From assembly GCA_963815125.1 (NCBI GenBank), contig CAWFFM010000010.1, positions 165,145 through 229,144 on the forward strand: a stretch of DNA of 64,000 nucleotides, given 5' to 3'. Below, one piece after another: positions 16,691-25,646 of this stretch. The position numbers were made by a program, and so were the translations under genes. Below the pieces are notes generated by a model. The model was not told where the DNA came from, ran no database searches, and worked only from the letters and a program-made list of their open reading frames with translations. Every line of letters starts with the position of its first letter. The first letter of the stretch is position 1. Origin of the DNA: Actinocatenispora sp963815125. Lineage in GTDB: Bacteria > Actinomycetota > Actinomycetes > Mycobacteriales > Micromonosporaceae.

Positions 16691-18640
16691 GTGGCAGCCC
16701 CCAAGCAGCAGCAGAATGACTACACGGCAGCCTCGATTCAGGTTCTGGAAGGGCTGGAGGCGGTCCGCAAGCGCCCTGGCATGTACATCGGTTCCACCGG
16801 TGAACGTGGTCTGCACCACCTTGTCCAGGAGGTTGTGGACAATGCGGTCGACGAGGCGATGGCGGGGCACTGCGACGAGATCATCGTGACCCTGCTGTCC
16901 GACGGCGGCGTGAAGGTGGAGGACAACGGCCGTGGTTTCCCGGTCGACCTGCACCCGAAGCTCAAGAAGCCCGGTGTCGAGGTGGCACTCACCGTGCTGC
17001 ACGCGGGCGGCAAGTTCGACGGCAAGTCGTACGCGGTCTCCGGCGGTCTGCATGGCGTCGGCGTCTCGGTCGTCAACGCGCTCTCCAACCGGATGGAACT
17101 GGAGATCAAGACCAAGGGGTACGTGTGGCGGCAGCGCTACGAGCACTCCAAGCCGGGCCCGCTGGAGCAGGGCGAACGTACGAGTGAGACCGGCACCAGC
17201 GTCTCCTTCTGGCCCGACGGCTCGATCATGGAGACCGTCACGTTCAACCACGAGACGATCCTGCGCCGGCTGCAGGAGATGGCGTTCCTCAACGGCGGCC
17301 TGAAGATCGTCTTCCGGGACGAGCGGATCAGCGACGACCACCCCGAGGTCCGGGTCGAGACCTTCCACTACAGCAACGGCATCGCCGACTTCGTGGCGCA
17401 CCTGAACGCCAAGAAGACCCCGATCCACAAGTCCGTGGTCGCCTTCGAGGGCGAGACCGAGGGGATGGCCCTCGAGGTCGCCATGCAGTGGAACGAGTCG
17501 TACGGCGAGAGCGTCTACACGTTCGCCAACACGATCAACACGCACGAGGGTGGCACCCACGAGGAGGGCTTCCGCGCCGCGTTGACCAGCATCGTCAACA
17601 AGTACGGCACGGACAAGAAGCTGTTCAAGGGTGACGACAAGCTCACCGGTGAGGACATCCGGGAAGGTCTCGCCGCGATCATCTCGGTGAAGTTGGCCAA
17701 CCCGCAGTTCGAGGGGCAGACCAAGACCAAGCTCGGCAACACCGAGGTGAAGAGCTTCGTACAGCGGGTCTGCAACGAATGGTTGGCCGACTGGCTGGAG
17801 CGCAACCCCAGCGAGGCGAAGACGATCATCCAGAAGGCGTTCGCGGCGGCCCGGGCCCGTGCCGCCGCCGCCCAGGCACGCAAGCTGGCCCGGCGCAAGA
17901 GTCTGCTGGAGGCCGGGTCGATGCCGGGCAAGCTGGCCGACTGCCAGTCCACCGACCCGCGCGAGTGCGAGATCTTCATCGTCGAGGGCGACTCGGCCGG
18001 TGGCTCGGCCAAGCAGGGGCGCAACCCGCAGATCCAGGCGATCCTGCCGATCCGCGGCAAGATCCTCAACGTGGAGAAGGCGCGCATCGACAAGGTGCTG
18101 CGTAACAACGAGGTGCAGGCGATCATCACCGCCACCGGCACCGGCATCCACGAGGACTTCGACATCAGCAAGCTGCGGTACCACAAGGTGGTGCTGATGG
18201 CCGACGCCGACGTGGACGGCCAGCACATCACCACACTGCTGCTGACGCTGCTGTTCCGGTTCATGCGGCCGCTCGTCGAGCAGGGCCACGTGTTCCTGGC
18301 CCGGCCACCGCTGTACAAGATCAAGTGGAACAAGAAGGGCGACGACGCCCAGTACGCGTACTCCGACCGGGAGCGTGACGGTCTGATAAGGATCCGTCAG
18401 GAGAAGCGGGCGAACGCCAAGCCCGACGACATCCAGCGGTTCAAGGGCCTCGGCGAGATGAACTACCACGAACTCTGGGACACCACCATGAACCCGGCGA
18501 CCCGGATCATGTCCCAGGTGAGTCTCGACGATGCGGCAACCGCGGACGAGCTTTTCAGCGTCCTCATGGGTGAGGTGGTCGAGCCCAGGCGCGAGTTCAT
18601 CCAGCGCAACGCCAAGGACGTCCGCTTCCTGGATATCTAG
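16691..18640 (+). CDS. gyrB: DNA gyrase subunit B
   Basis: ATPase subunit of gyrase, which introduces negative supercoils. The 649 residues contain the GHKL ATP-binding fold (QVLEGLEAVRKRPGMYIGSTG, then VDNAVDEAMAGHCD with the catalytic Glu/Asn region, and HAGGKFDGKSYAVSGGLHGVG). The transducer domain follows, then TOPRIM (IVEGDSAGGSAKQGRN and LMADADVDGQHI), and the C-terminal GyrA-binding end (RFKGLGEMN). The start is GTG at 16691. It is followed 68 bp later by gyrA. Confidence 0.97.
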   Translation: MAAPKQQQNDYTAASIQVLEGLEAVRKRPGMYIGSTGERGLHHLVQEVVDNAVDEAMAGHCDEIIVTLLSDGGVKVEDNGRGFPVDLHPKLKKPGVEVALTVLHAGGKFDGKSYAVSGGLHGVGVSVVNALSNRMELEIKTKGYVWRQRYEHSKPGPLEQGERTSETGTSVSFWPDGSIMETVTFNHETILRRLQEMAFLNGGLKIVFRDERISDDHPEVRVETFHYSNGIADFVAHLNAKKTPIHKSVVAFEGETEGMALEVAMQWNESYGESVYTFANTINTHEGGTHEEGFRAALTSIVNKYGTDKKLFKGDDKLTGEDIREGLAAIISVKLANPQFEGQTKTKLGNTEVKSFVQRVCNEWLADWLERNPSEAKTIIQKAFAAARARAAAAQARKLARRKSLLEAGSMPGKLADCQSTDPRECEIFIVEGDSAGGSAKQGRNPQIQAILPIRGKILNVEKARIDKVLRNNEVQAIITATGTGIHEDFDISKLRYHKVVLMADADVDGQHITTLLLTLLFRFMRPLVEQGHVFLARPPLYKIKWNKKGDDAQYAYSDRERDGLIRIRQEKRANAKPDDIQRFKGLGEMNYHELWDTTMNPATRIMSQVSLDDAATADELFSVLMGEVVEPRREFIQRNAKDVRFLDI

Positions 18641-18708
18641 CTGCCGGTGACGAGTCAGCGGAAAGCACCCGTAGCAGTGACATCCACATCCACAGCGAGA
18701 GGTAATTC

Positions 18709-21700
18709 GTGACCGAGACGACGGTGCCGCCGGGCGGCGGCGGCCGGATCGAGCCCGTCGGGCTCGAAGTCGAGATGCAGCGCTCGTTCCTCGACTACGC
18801 GATGAGCGTGATCGTGGCCCGGGCGCTGCCCGACGTGCGGGACGGGCTCAAGCCCGTACACCGCAAGGTCCTGTACGGCATGTACGACGACGGCATCCGC
18901 CCGGACCGTGGGTACGTCAAGTGCGCCAAGGTCGTCGGCGCCGTGATGGGTAACTACCACCCGCACGGCGACGCGTCGATCTACGACACCCTGGTCCGGA
19001 TGGCCCAGCCGTGGTCGCTGCGGTACCCGCTCGTCGACGGCAACGGCAACTTCGGCTCCCCGGGCAACGACCCGGCTGCGGCCATGCGCTACTGCCTCAC
19101 CGCCGACGCACGGGTACGCACCGCGCTGGGCACGGTCCGGATCGGTGACATCGTCCAGGACGCCGAGCCGAACTCGGACAACGACATCGATCTGAAGGTC
19201 CGGGATCGCAACGGGGACCTGGTCCGGGCGTCCAAACTGTTCCATTCGGGCCATCATCCGACGCTGCGTATGCGTACCCGGGATGGCTTCGCACTCACCG
19301 GAACGCACAACCATCCGGTGTTGTGCCTGGTCGATCTGGCCGGGGTACCCACCATGCAGTGGAAGCTGCTGGCCGAGGTACAGGCCGGTGACCGGGTGGT
19401 ACTTCAGCGCACCGTACCGGAGGAGTTCGGCGACGCGCCGCTGGAAGTACACGAGGCGGCGGTGCTCTGTGGCGCGTTCGTCAGCGAAGGGTGGGTCTCC
19501 GAAACCCGCGCCGGCTTCAACAACATCGACCGTGACTACTTCGACCGGGTGGTCGCGGCCTACGACCTGTGCGTCGGTGGCGCGCGGTACGTCAGCGAAC
19601 GGGTCATCCGGTCCGGCAGCAGGCTGTACGAGCTCGACGTCCAGAACCTCTCCGCGTTGCGGCGAAGCCTGCTCGGCGACATGGTCGGCGCCCGGAGCGC
19701 GGCGAAGACCGTACCGGAGTTCGTCTGGCAATCCTCACCACAGGTCAAGCGGGCCTTCCTGCAGTCCCTGTTCGAAGGGGACGGCTCCTCCTCGTTGCTT
19801 CCGCGCAACACCATTCAGATCTCGTACTCCACCCGGAGCGAGCAGCTGGCTCAGGACGTCCAGCAGCTTCTCCTCGAGTTCGGCGTGATCTCCCGGCTGT
19901 GCCGGTACGCCAACGGTGAGCACAAGGTCGTGGTCACCAACCGGCGCGACGCCCGGCTGTTCGCCGGCTGGATCGGTTTCCTCGGTCGCAAGCAGCGCAA
20001 GCTCGAGGAGCAACTGGCGCAGGTTCCGCTGGAGAGCACAGCTCTCAGCCACGACCACGTTCCCTATGTCGCGGACTTCGTCCGGGCGCACGGCGCACAC
20101 CGCTGGACCGAACGCGACTGGCTGCGCCGACACAACATCGACCGGGTCGAACGGTGGGAACGCGATCGGGACGAGATCACCGCGCACATCACCGACGGCG
20201 AAGTTCTCGAAGTGGTCGAGCCGCTGGTGGACGGTCGCTTCTACTACGCAGAGGTCGACAGCATCGACGACGCGGGCGTACAGCCTGTGTACAGCATCCG
20301 GGTCGATACCGACGACCACTCGTTCGTCGCGAACGGGTTCGTCAACCACAACACGGAATGCCGGCTCGACCCGCTGGCGATGGAGATGCTGCGGGACATC
20401 GACGAGGACACCGTCGACTTCTCGCCGAACTACGACGGCACCACCCGCGAACCCGACGTACTGCCGGCCAGGTTCCCGAACCTGCTGGTCAACGGGTCCG
20501 AGGGGATCGCGGTCGGGATGGCCACCCGGATCCCGCCGCACAACCTGCGCGAGGTTGCGGACGGTGTGCAGTGGTGCCTGGCGCACCCGGAGGCGACCGA
20601 GGAGGAGGCCCTGGAGGCGCTCCTGACGATCGTCAAGGGCCCCGACTTCCCGACCTCCGGCCTGATCGTCGGCACGCAGTCGATCACGGATGCGTACCGG
20701 ACCGGGCGGGGCTCGATCCGGATGCGCGCCGTGGTGGACGTACAGGAGGACGCGAAGGGTCGCGCCTGCCTGGTGGTCAGTGAACTGCCGTACCAGGTCA
20801 ACCCGGACAACCTGGCCGAGCGGATCGCCGAGCTGGTCAAGGAGGGCAAGGTCTCCGGTATCGCGGACATCCGCGAGGAGTCGTCCGGCCGTACCGGCAT
20901 GCGCCTGGTACTCGTACTCAAGCGTGACGCGGTCGCCAAGATCGTGCTGAACAACCTGTACAAGCACACCCAGTTGCAGGAGACGTTCGGCGCGAACATG
21001 TTGGCGCTGGTCGACGGGGTGCCGCGCACCCTCAACCTGGCCCAGTTCCTCCAGCTGTACGTCAAGCACCAGATCGAGGTCATCGTCCGGCGCACCCGCT
21101 ACCGGTTGCGCAAGGCCGAGGAGCGGGCGCACATCCTGCGCGGTCTGGTCAAGGCGCTGGACCAGCTCGATGCGGTCATCGCGCTGATCCGCCAGTCGGC
21201 GAGCGCCGACGCGGCGCGCAGCGGGCTGATGGACCTGCTGACCGTGGACGAGGTGCAGGCCACCGCGATTCTGGACATGCAGCTGCGTCGGCTGGCGGCC
21301 CTGGAACGGCAGAAGATCGTCGAGGAACTGGCCGAGATCGAGACGAAGATAGCCGATCTGCAGGACATCCTGGCCAGGCCGGAACGCCAGCGCAGCATCG
21401 TCTCCGAGGAGCTGACCGAGGTCGCCAGGAAGTACGGCGACGACCGGCGTACGAAGATCGTCCCGTTCGACGGCGACGTGTCGATGGAGGACCTGATCGC
21501 CCGCGAGGACGTGGTGGTCACCATCACCCGCGGCGGGTACGCCAAGCGGACCCGGGCCGACCTGTACCGCAGCCAGCGGCGTGGCGGCAAGGGTGTACAG
21601 GGCGCCCAGCTGCGGCAGGACGACCTGGTCAGCCACTTCTTCGTCTGTTCCACCCACGACTGGTTGCTGTTCTTCACCAACAAGGGCCGGGTCTACCGGG

Positions 21701-22449
21701 CGAAGGCGTACGAACTTCCCGAAGCCAACCGGTCGGCCAAGGGCCAGCACGTGGCGAACCTCCTGGCCTTCCAGCCGGACGAACACATCGCCCAGGTGAT
21801 CGAGATCGCCGATTACGAGGCGGCCCCGTACCTGGTACTGGCGACCAAGGGTGGTGTGGTCAAGAAGACAAAGCTCTCCGACTTCGACTCGAACCGCTCG
21901 GGTGGTGTGATCGCCATCAACCTGCGGGAGGACGACGAGGTCGTCAAGGCCGCCCTGATCGGCCCGGAGGACCACCTGCTGCTGGTCAGCCGAAAGGCGC
22001 AGGCCATCAGGTTCGCCGCGAACGACGAGTCGCTGCGGCCGATGGGACGGGCCACCGCGGGTGTGATCGGCATGCGCTTCGCGGATGGTGATGTACTGCT
22101 CACCATGGAAGTTGTCCGCGAAGGACTGGACATTCTGGTCGCAACCGACGGCGGGTATGCAAAGCGCACGCCGGTGGAGGAATATCCGACGCAGAACAGG
22201 GGCGGCAAGGGCGTACTCACTGCGAAGATCACCACGCGGCGTGGTCAACTAGTGGGAGCTCTAGCCACTTCTCCGGAGGACGAGGTGTTCGCTATCACGT
22301 CCAATGGTGGAGTCATCCGGACTCCGGTGAAGCCTGTACGGCGAACACGGGACCGGAACACAATGGGGGTCAAGTTGATGGACCTACCTGCGGGCGTGAC
22401 GCTGGTGGCGATCACGCGGAACGCCGACGAGCCCGAGGAACAGGACTGA
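18709..22449 (+). CDS. gyrA: DNA gyrase subunit A precursor containing an intein
   Basis: DNA breakage-reunion subunit of gyrase. The precursor is 1246 residues; removal of the 420-residue intein leaves a normal 826-residue GyrA. The N-extein ends NDPAAAMRY at residue 128, the catalytic tyrosine, and the C-extein resumes TECRLDPLAMEML. The winged-helix/tower region, coiled coil and C-terminal beta-pinwheel are all present, including the GyrA-box QRRGGKG near nucleotide 21580. The start is GTG. The enzyme can be active only after protein splicing, because the intein splits the active-site loop immediately after the tyrosine. It forms an operon with gyrB and probably the DUF3566 gene 3 bp downstream. 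Confidence 0.96.
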   Translation: MTETTVPPGGGGRIEPVGLEVEMQRSFLDYAMSVIVARALPDVRDGLKPVHRKVLYGMYDDGIRPDRGYVKCAKVVGAVMGNYHPHGDASIYDTLVRMAQPWSLRYPLVDGNGNFGSPGNDPAAAMRYCLTADARVRTALGTVRIGDIVQDAEPNSDNDIDLKVRDRNGDLVRASKLFHSGHHPTLRMRTRDGFALTGTHNHPVLCLVDLAGVPTMQWKLLAEVQAGDRVVLQRTVPEEFGDAPLEVHEAAVLCGAFVSEGWVSETRAGFNNIDRDYFDRVVAAYDLCVGGARYVSERVIRSGSRLYELDVQNLSALRRSLLGDMVGARSAAKTVPEFVWQSSPQVKRAFLQSLFEGDGSSSLLPRNTIQISYSTRSEQLAQDVQQLLLEFGVISRLCRYANGEHKVVVTNRRDARLFAGWIGFLGRKQRKLEEQLAQVPLESTALSHDHVPYVADFVRAHGAHRWTERDWLRRHNIDRVERWERDRDEITAHITDGEVLEVVEPLVDGRFYYAEVDSIDDAGVQPVYSIRVDTDDHSFVANGFVNHNTECRLDPLAMEMLRDIDEDTVDFSPNYDGTTREPDVLPARFPNLLVNGSEGIAVGMATRIPPHNLREVADGVQWCLAHPEATEEEALEALLTIVKGPDFPTSGLIVGTQSITDAYRTGRGSIRMRAVVDVQEDAKGRACLVVSELPYQVNPDNLAERIAELVKEGKVSGIADIREESSGRTGMRLVLVLKRDAVAKIVLNNLYKHTQLQETFGANMLALVDGVPRTLNLAQFLQLYVKHQIEVIVRRTRYRLRKAEERAHILRGLVKALDQLDAVIALIRQSASADAARSGLMDLLTVDEVQATAILDMQLRRLAALERQKIVEELAEIETKIADLQDILARPERQRSIVSEELTEVARKYGDDRRTKIVPFDGDVSMEDLIAREDVVVTITRGGYAKRTRADLYRSQRRGGKGVQGAQLRQDDLVSHFFVCSTHDWLLFFTNKGRVYRAKAYELPEANRSAKGQHVANLLAFQPDEHIAQVIEIADYEAAPYLVLATKGGVVKKTKLSDFDSNRSGGVIAINLREDDEVVKAALIGPEDHLLLVSRKAQAIRFAANDESLRPMGRATAGVIGMRFADGDVLLTMEVVREGLDILVATDGGYAKRTPVEEYPTQNRGGKGVLTAKITTRRGQLVGALATSPEDEVFAITSNGGVIRTPVKPVRRTRDRNTMGVKLMDLPAGVTLVAITRNADEPEEQD
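19093..20352 (+). other. GyrA intein with LAGLIDADG homing endonuclease domain
   Basis: In-frame 1260-bp insertion coding 420 residues, starting with Cys and ending NHN before Thr of the C-extein. Splicing blocks are clear: block A CLTADARV, block B GTHNHP at intein residues 70-75, block F/G VDTDDHSFVANGFVNHN. The central part has two LAGLIDADG-type motifs (LCGAFVSEGW near residue 125 and LQSLFEGDGS near 223) that keep their acidic residues, so the endonuclease may be active. Site and length match the mycobacterial GyrA intein class. Confidence 0.95.
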
Positions 22450-22452
22450 CGC

Positions 22453-23094
22453 ATGACAGAGGCCAAGACGCACGAGAACGCCGCGGCGCGTACCGGTCCG
22501 TCGGGCAGCGGGTCTGGTAACCGATCCGTCGGGCGTGCCACCGTGCCCTCGGCCGACCCGTCGGCCACGAGCAAGTTCGTCCGGCCGCCGGGGATGAACC
22601 CCCCGCCCACCGCCCCGATCAGTGGTGGACCGGGTACGCAGCCCAACGTGGGCGCGGCGAAGGCCCAGGTCGCCGAGGCGGTACGGGCTGCCCGTGCCAC
22701 CGTCTCGGCGGCCGCCTCCCGCGGTCCGCGTCGGGCCCGCCTGCACCTCAAGCGGATCGATCCGTGGTCTGTGATGAAGTTCGCCTTCGCGGTGTCCCTC
22801 GTCCTGTTCATCGTGATGGTCGTGGCCACCTCGGTGCTCTACCTCGCGCTGGACGCGATGGGCGTGTTCGACAGCGTCAACCAGACGTTGACCTCGCTCA
22901 TCGGTTCCGCGGGCCAGGGCGGCAAGGGCTTCAACCTGCAGATCACCGCCAAGGGCGTGATCGGTATCGCGGCTCTGCTGGGTGTGGTCAACATGGTGCT
23001 GTTCACCGCGCTGTCCACGCTCGGTGCGTTCATCTACAACGTCTGCTCCGACCTGGTCGGCGGCATCGAGGTCACCCTGTCCGAGAAGGACTGA
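22453..23094 (+). CDS. DUF3566 membrane protein
   Basis: Conserved actinobacterial protein found downstream of gyrA. The 213 residues start with a disordered ~95-residue Ala/Pro/Gly-rich cytoplasmic part, then a basic stretch (RRARLHLKRIDPWSVMK). Two membrane helices follow (FAFAVSLVLFIVMVVATSVLYL and GVIGIAALLGVVNMVLFTAL), and the protein ends YNVCSDLVGGIEVTLSEKD, the DUF3566 signature. It starts 3 bp after the gyrA stop, so it is co-transcribed. The function is not established; relatives are thought to act at the cell envelope. Confidence 0.9.
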   Translation: MTEAKTHENAAARTGPSGSGSGNRSVGRATVPSADPSATSKFVRPPGMNPPPTAPISGGPGTQPNVGAAKAQVAEAVRAARATVSAAASRGPRRARLHLKRIDPWSVMKFAFAVSLVLFIVMVVATSVLYLALDAMGVFDSVNQTLTSLIGSAGQGGKGFNLQITAKGVIGIAALLGVVNMVLFTALSTLGAFIYNVCSDLVGGIEVTLSEKD

Positions 23095-23124
23095 CCACCC
23101 TGTCGTCCGGAGCTGTCCGCAGCC

Positions 23125-23154
23125 CGGGACCCGTCGCCGGTACGGCGGGTCCCG
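23125..23154 (+). terminator. Hairpin terminator after the gyr operon
   Basis: CGGGACCCG and CGGGTCCCG arms with a GC-rich loop, about 30 bp after the DUF3566 stop. Confidence 0.6.
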
Positions 23155-23303
23155 AGCTGGTGCGGCCCGGCGAATCCGGTGCCCCCGACCTGCAGTGTCC
23201 TGCTACTCTCACCGCGGTTGCCGGAGCTACCCGATCCTCCCCGGAGCCGCCCACCCCGGGTGGCGGGACACGGCGATGGGTGGGGTAATCTTCAGGCTCG
23301 CAA

Positions 23304-23377
23304 GGGGCTATAGCTCAGTCGGTTAGAGCGCATCGCTGATAACGATGAGGTCGCTGGTTCGATTCCAGCTAGCCCCA
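23304..23377 (+). tRNA. tRNA-Ile (GAT anticodon)
   Basis: A 74-nt cloverleaf with acceptor stem GGGGCTA/TAGCCCC, a D-arm with AGCTCAGTCGGTTAGAGC, anticodon loop CTGATAA (GAT), and T-arm GGTTCGATTCC. The CCA end is not encoded. It has the usual place downstream of gyrA. Confidence 0.97.
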
Positions 23378-23405
23378 CTCCCTTCCAATGGTTCTAGGGG
23401 GATCC

Positions 23406-23534
23406 ATGGTGAAGAAGCTGCTCATCGTCGCCGCTGTTGTCGGCGTCGCGGCGCTTGTGGCGAAGAAGGTCAAGGACGCGAACGACGAGCGTGCCCTGTG
23501 GCACGAGGCGACCACGTCCCCGGACCTTCGCTAG
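23406..23534 (+). CDS. DLW-39 family small protein
   Basis: Short actinobacterial protein of 42 residues: MVKKLLIVAAVVGVAALVAKK, a membrane-helix-like N-terminus, followed by VKDANDERALWHEATTSPDLR. The family is named after a DLW motif, here ALW, and is typically encoded beside the tRNA-Ile/tRNA-Ala pair. GGGGG lies just upstream of ATG/GTG; the GTG at 23409 could be the real start. Function unknown. Confidence 0.85.
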   Translation: MVKKLLIVAAVVGVAALVAKKVKDANDERALWHEATTSPDLR

Positions 23535-23661
23535 TTCGATCCGTCGCCGGCCACCCGGTCAGCGACACCAGCACCACTCAGCGACACAGCACGGCCCGGC
23601 TCGACGGAGCAGTTCATCCGTCGGGCCGTGAAGTGGTTCTGCCGCCAGGCAGTCCCACCTC

Positions 23662-23734
23662 GGGGATGTAGCTCAATTGGCAGAGCACCGCCTTTGCAAG
23701 GCGGGGGTTAGGGGTTCAAGTCCCCTCATCTCCA
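23662..23734 (+). tRNA. tRNA-Ala (TGC anticodon)
   Basis: A 73-nt cloverleaf: acceptor GGGGATG/CATCTCC, D-arm GTAGCTCAATTGGCAGAGC, anticodon loop TTTGCAA (TGC), T-arm GGTTCAAGTCC, discriminator A. CCA is not encoded. Confidence 0.97.
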
Positions 23735-23853
23735 CCCAGCACTTATGTCTTTCCGCACTTCTCAAGGTGTAGCCGGCTGCATAGCCAGGGCCTCCGCACA
23801 CGCTGTTGCGCACCGCAGCCATCCGCGCCGTAGGCCCGAACGAAAGTTGGGGA

Positions 23854-23897
23854 GTTTGTAGGATCAGGGTCGCCAGGGCGACCCTGATCCTACAAAC
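23854..23897. repeat. Perfect 21-bp hairpin between tRNA-Ala and a minus-strand gene
   Basis: Arms of 21 bp, starting GTTTGTAGGATCAGGG, are separated by only 2 bases, giving a 44-bp perfect palindrome. It sits between convergent tRNA-Ala and the MerR-methyltransferase gene. It could be a bidirectional terminator or the remnant of a small mobile repeat. No T-tract. Confidence 0.85.
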
Positions 23898-23946
23898 TTC
23901 GGCATTTTCAGGGACGCTGAAGCGCGCCCGACGACCCGAACCGAGT

Positions 23947-25062
23947 TCAGGCGATGAGCAGGCGGAGGCCGAGCTCTGCAGAGTCGAGGCCGACAAGATC
24001 GCGGTTGCGCTCCGCCCAGCGGCCCGAGGAAAGGTCGTCTCGGAGATTACGTACCGCCCGCTCCTCTACCTCCGGTCCGACCCTGGTCCATACCGACACC
24101 GCGCGACGCACATGGTCCTCCAGGTACGCCTCGGGCCGGCGCCAGTACGCCTCGAAGAAGCCGTCCGCGCAGTCCCACGGGATGAGTACCGGCTCCAAGC
24201 GGGCGCCGAACGTGCTGGCCAACTCATCCACCGTCGGGCGGCCGGCGACCAGGTCGGCGACCTCGGGCAGGTAGTCGCGGATGAGCCAGAACCGGTCCCG
24301 CCACCCGGCGGCACTGGCGTCGTGGGTGAACACCACGACGCGGCGGGCCACCCGCCGCATCTCGCGCAGCCCGGCGATCGGGTCGTGCCAGTGGTGCACG
24401 GTGCTGAACGCCATCGCCGCGTCGAACGACTGGTCCTCGAACGGGAGGCGCTCCGCGCCCGCGGCCACGCACGGCGCCGCGCCGGCGGGACGCTGCGCCC
24501 GCATCACCGCGGACGGCTCCACCGCTGTGACGTCACGGTCTCCGGGTTCGTACGAGCCGGTGCCGGCACCGACGTTCAGTACCCTCCGGGCGTCGCCGAG
24601 CGCCTCCCAGACCTGCGCGGCGATCCGCGGCTCGGTGCGGCGGGTCGTCGGGTACGCGGACCCGATGGTCTCGTACAGCTGCGCGCCGAACGCGGTCAGT
24701 TGCTCCTCCGACGTCATCCTGATCCCCTTCGCCCGTGCCGCCAGTTCGGTGTCTATGGCCGTCACCAGTGCAGCCGCGCGGTCGCGCTGTTCGAGCAGCA
24801 GGCCACGCAGCCGGTGCAGGTGCGCGACCGCGTCGGTGGTCGGGTCGTCGACCAGGTCCGCGATCTCGCGCAGTCCGAAACCGAGCCGCCGGTAGGCGAG
24901 CACCTCCCGCAGCCGCTCCACGTCGCCTGCCGAGTAGGCCCGGTACCCGGCCGCGGTCCGCGCGGACGGGTGCACGAGACCGATCTCGTCATAGTGGTGC
25001 AGCGTGCGGACGGTCACCCCGGTCAGTTCGGCCACGCGCCCGACGGTCAGGTGCTCTTCCAC
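23947..25062 (-). CDS. MerR regulator fused to a SAM-dependent methyltransferase
   Basis: Two-domain protein of 371 residues. Residues about 4-70 are a MerR helix-turn-helix: LTVGRVAELTGVTVRTLHHYDEIGLV and AGYRAYSAGDVERLREVLAYRRLGFGLREI. A helical linker follows. From about residue 140 it is a class I methyltransferase with motif I RVLNVGAGTGSYEP, then AGAERLPFEDQSFDAAMAF and HHWHDPIAGLREMRRV. The GTG at 25062 is chosen because the HTH begins two residues later; the frame stays open to 25326 but without homology-like sequence. Its ligand and methylation target are not predictable. Confidence 0.88.
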   Translation of the reverse strand: MEEHLTVGRVAELTGVTVRTLHHYDEIGLVHPSARTAAGYRAYSAGDVERLREVLAYRRLGFGLREIADLVDDPTTDAVAHLHRLRGLLLEQRDRAAALVTAIDTELAARAKGIRMTSEEQLTAFGAQLYETIGSAYPTTRRTEPRIAAQVWEALGDARRVLNVGAGTGSYEPGDRDVTAVEPSAVMRAQRPAGAAPCVAAGAERLPFEDQSFDAAMAFSTVHHWHDPIAGLREMRRVARRVVVFTHDASAAGWRDRFWLIRDYLPEVADLVAGRPTVDELASTFGARLEPVLIPWDCADGFFEAYWRRPEAYLEDHVRRAVSVWTRVGPEVEERAVRNLRDDLSSGRWAERNRDLVGLDSAELGLRLLIA

Positions 25063-25150
25063 GCCACCGACAATGCGGCATGACGTCACGTGAGGGTCAA
25101 GCACTTCGCTGCCGGTACGCGGGCTGTTCCGCCGAAGATCACGGGCGCAG

Positions 25151-25561
25151 CTACCGGGAACTGCTGTCATGCGGCGTTGCGCGGCTTGCCGTGGCCTGCG
25201 ACCACACCACGCGCCACGGTGAGCCGCTTGTCGACCGGCGGTAGCAGTCGGTGTGCCAGCACTCAAGCTCGCCCGGTTGCTCACCGCGTACGGCGATGTC
25301 GATGGCGGACCTGTACCGGAGGACACCGATGTCGCCGTCCGTCATGACCTCGATCTCCGAGATCGCCTCGAAGCGCCGGTAGTTGATCCTGCCCTCAAGA
25401 ACACCGCCGATGTAGTCCTCCCTGGACCACTGCACACCGCTGGGGTTGACCAGCACGAACTCGTCCACATGCAACGCGTCCAGGACAACCGGATCAGCGT
25501 CGACCAGCGCCCGTAGCCGCTGGTACTCGATGTCTCTGAGGATGTCCGCCGATGACGACAT
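25151..25561 (-). CDS. SnoaL/DUF4440-like NTF2-fold protein
   Basis: A 136-residue protein of the NTF2-like superfamily: LRDIEYQRLRALVDADPVVLDALHVDEFVLVNPSGVQWSREDYIGGV followed by alternating strands (IGVLRYRSAIDIAV, ELECWHTDCYRR, WRVVWSQAT). Such folds bind small molecules or act as isomerases; the substrate is unknown. The ATG at 25561 is chosen over an upstream one at 25663. It lies 88 bp upstream of the MerR-methyltransferase gene on the same strand. Confidence 0.75.
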   Translation of the reverse strand: MSSSADILRDIEYQRLRALVDADPVVLDALHVDEFVLVNPSGVQWSREDYIGGVLEGRINYRRFEAISEIEVMTDGDIGVLRYRSAIDIAVRGEQPGELECWHTDCYRRSTSGSPWRVVWSQATASRATPHDSSSR

Positions 25562-25646
25562 GCCAACCAACGTAGTTCGTTCCGTCGTGCGTGCGCGATG
25601 ATGCGCTCCCCAGTACGAGTCATGACTGGCGACACCGGAGGTCGCA

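Noticed and set aside
16487..18469. Long minus-strand frame over gyrB
   Set aside because: It is a shadow of the gyrB coding strand caused by high third-position GC.
23673..23996. Minus-strand ORF ending with an MRGLEPLTPALQRRCS-type sequence
   Set aside because: It is the antisense of tRNA-Ala, a well-known spurious translation; no independent coding evidence.
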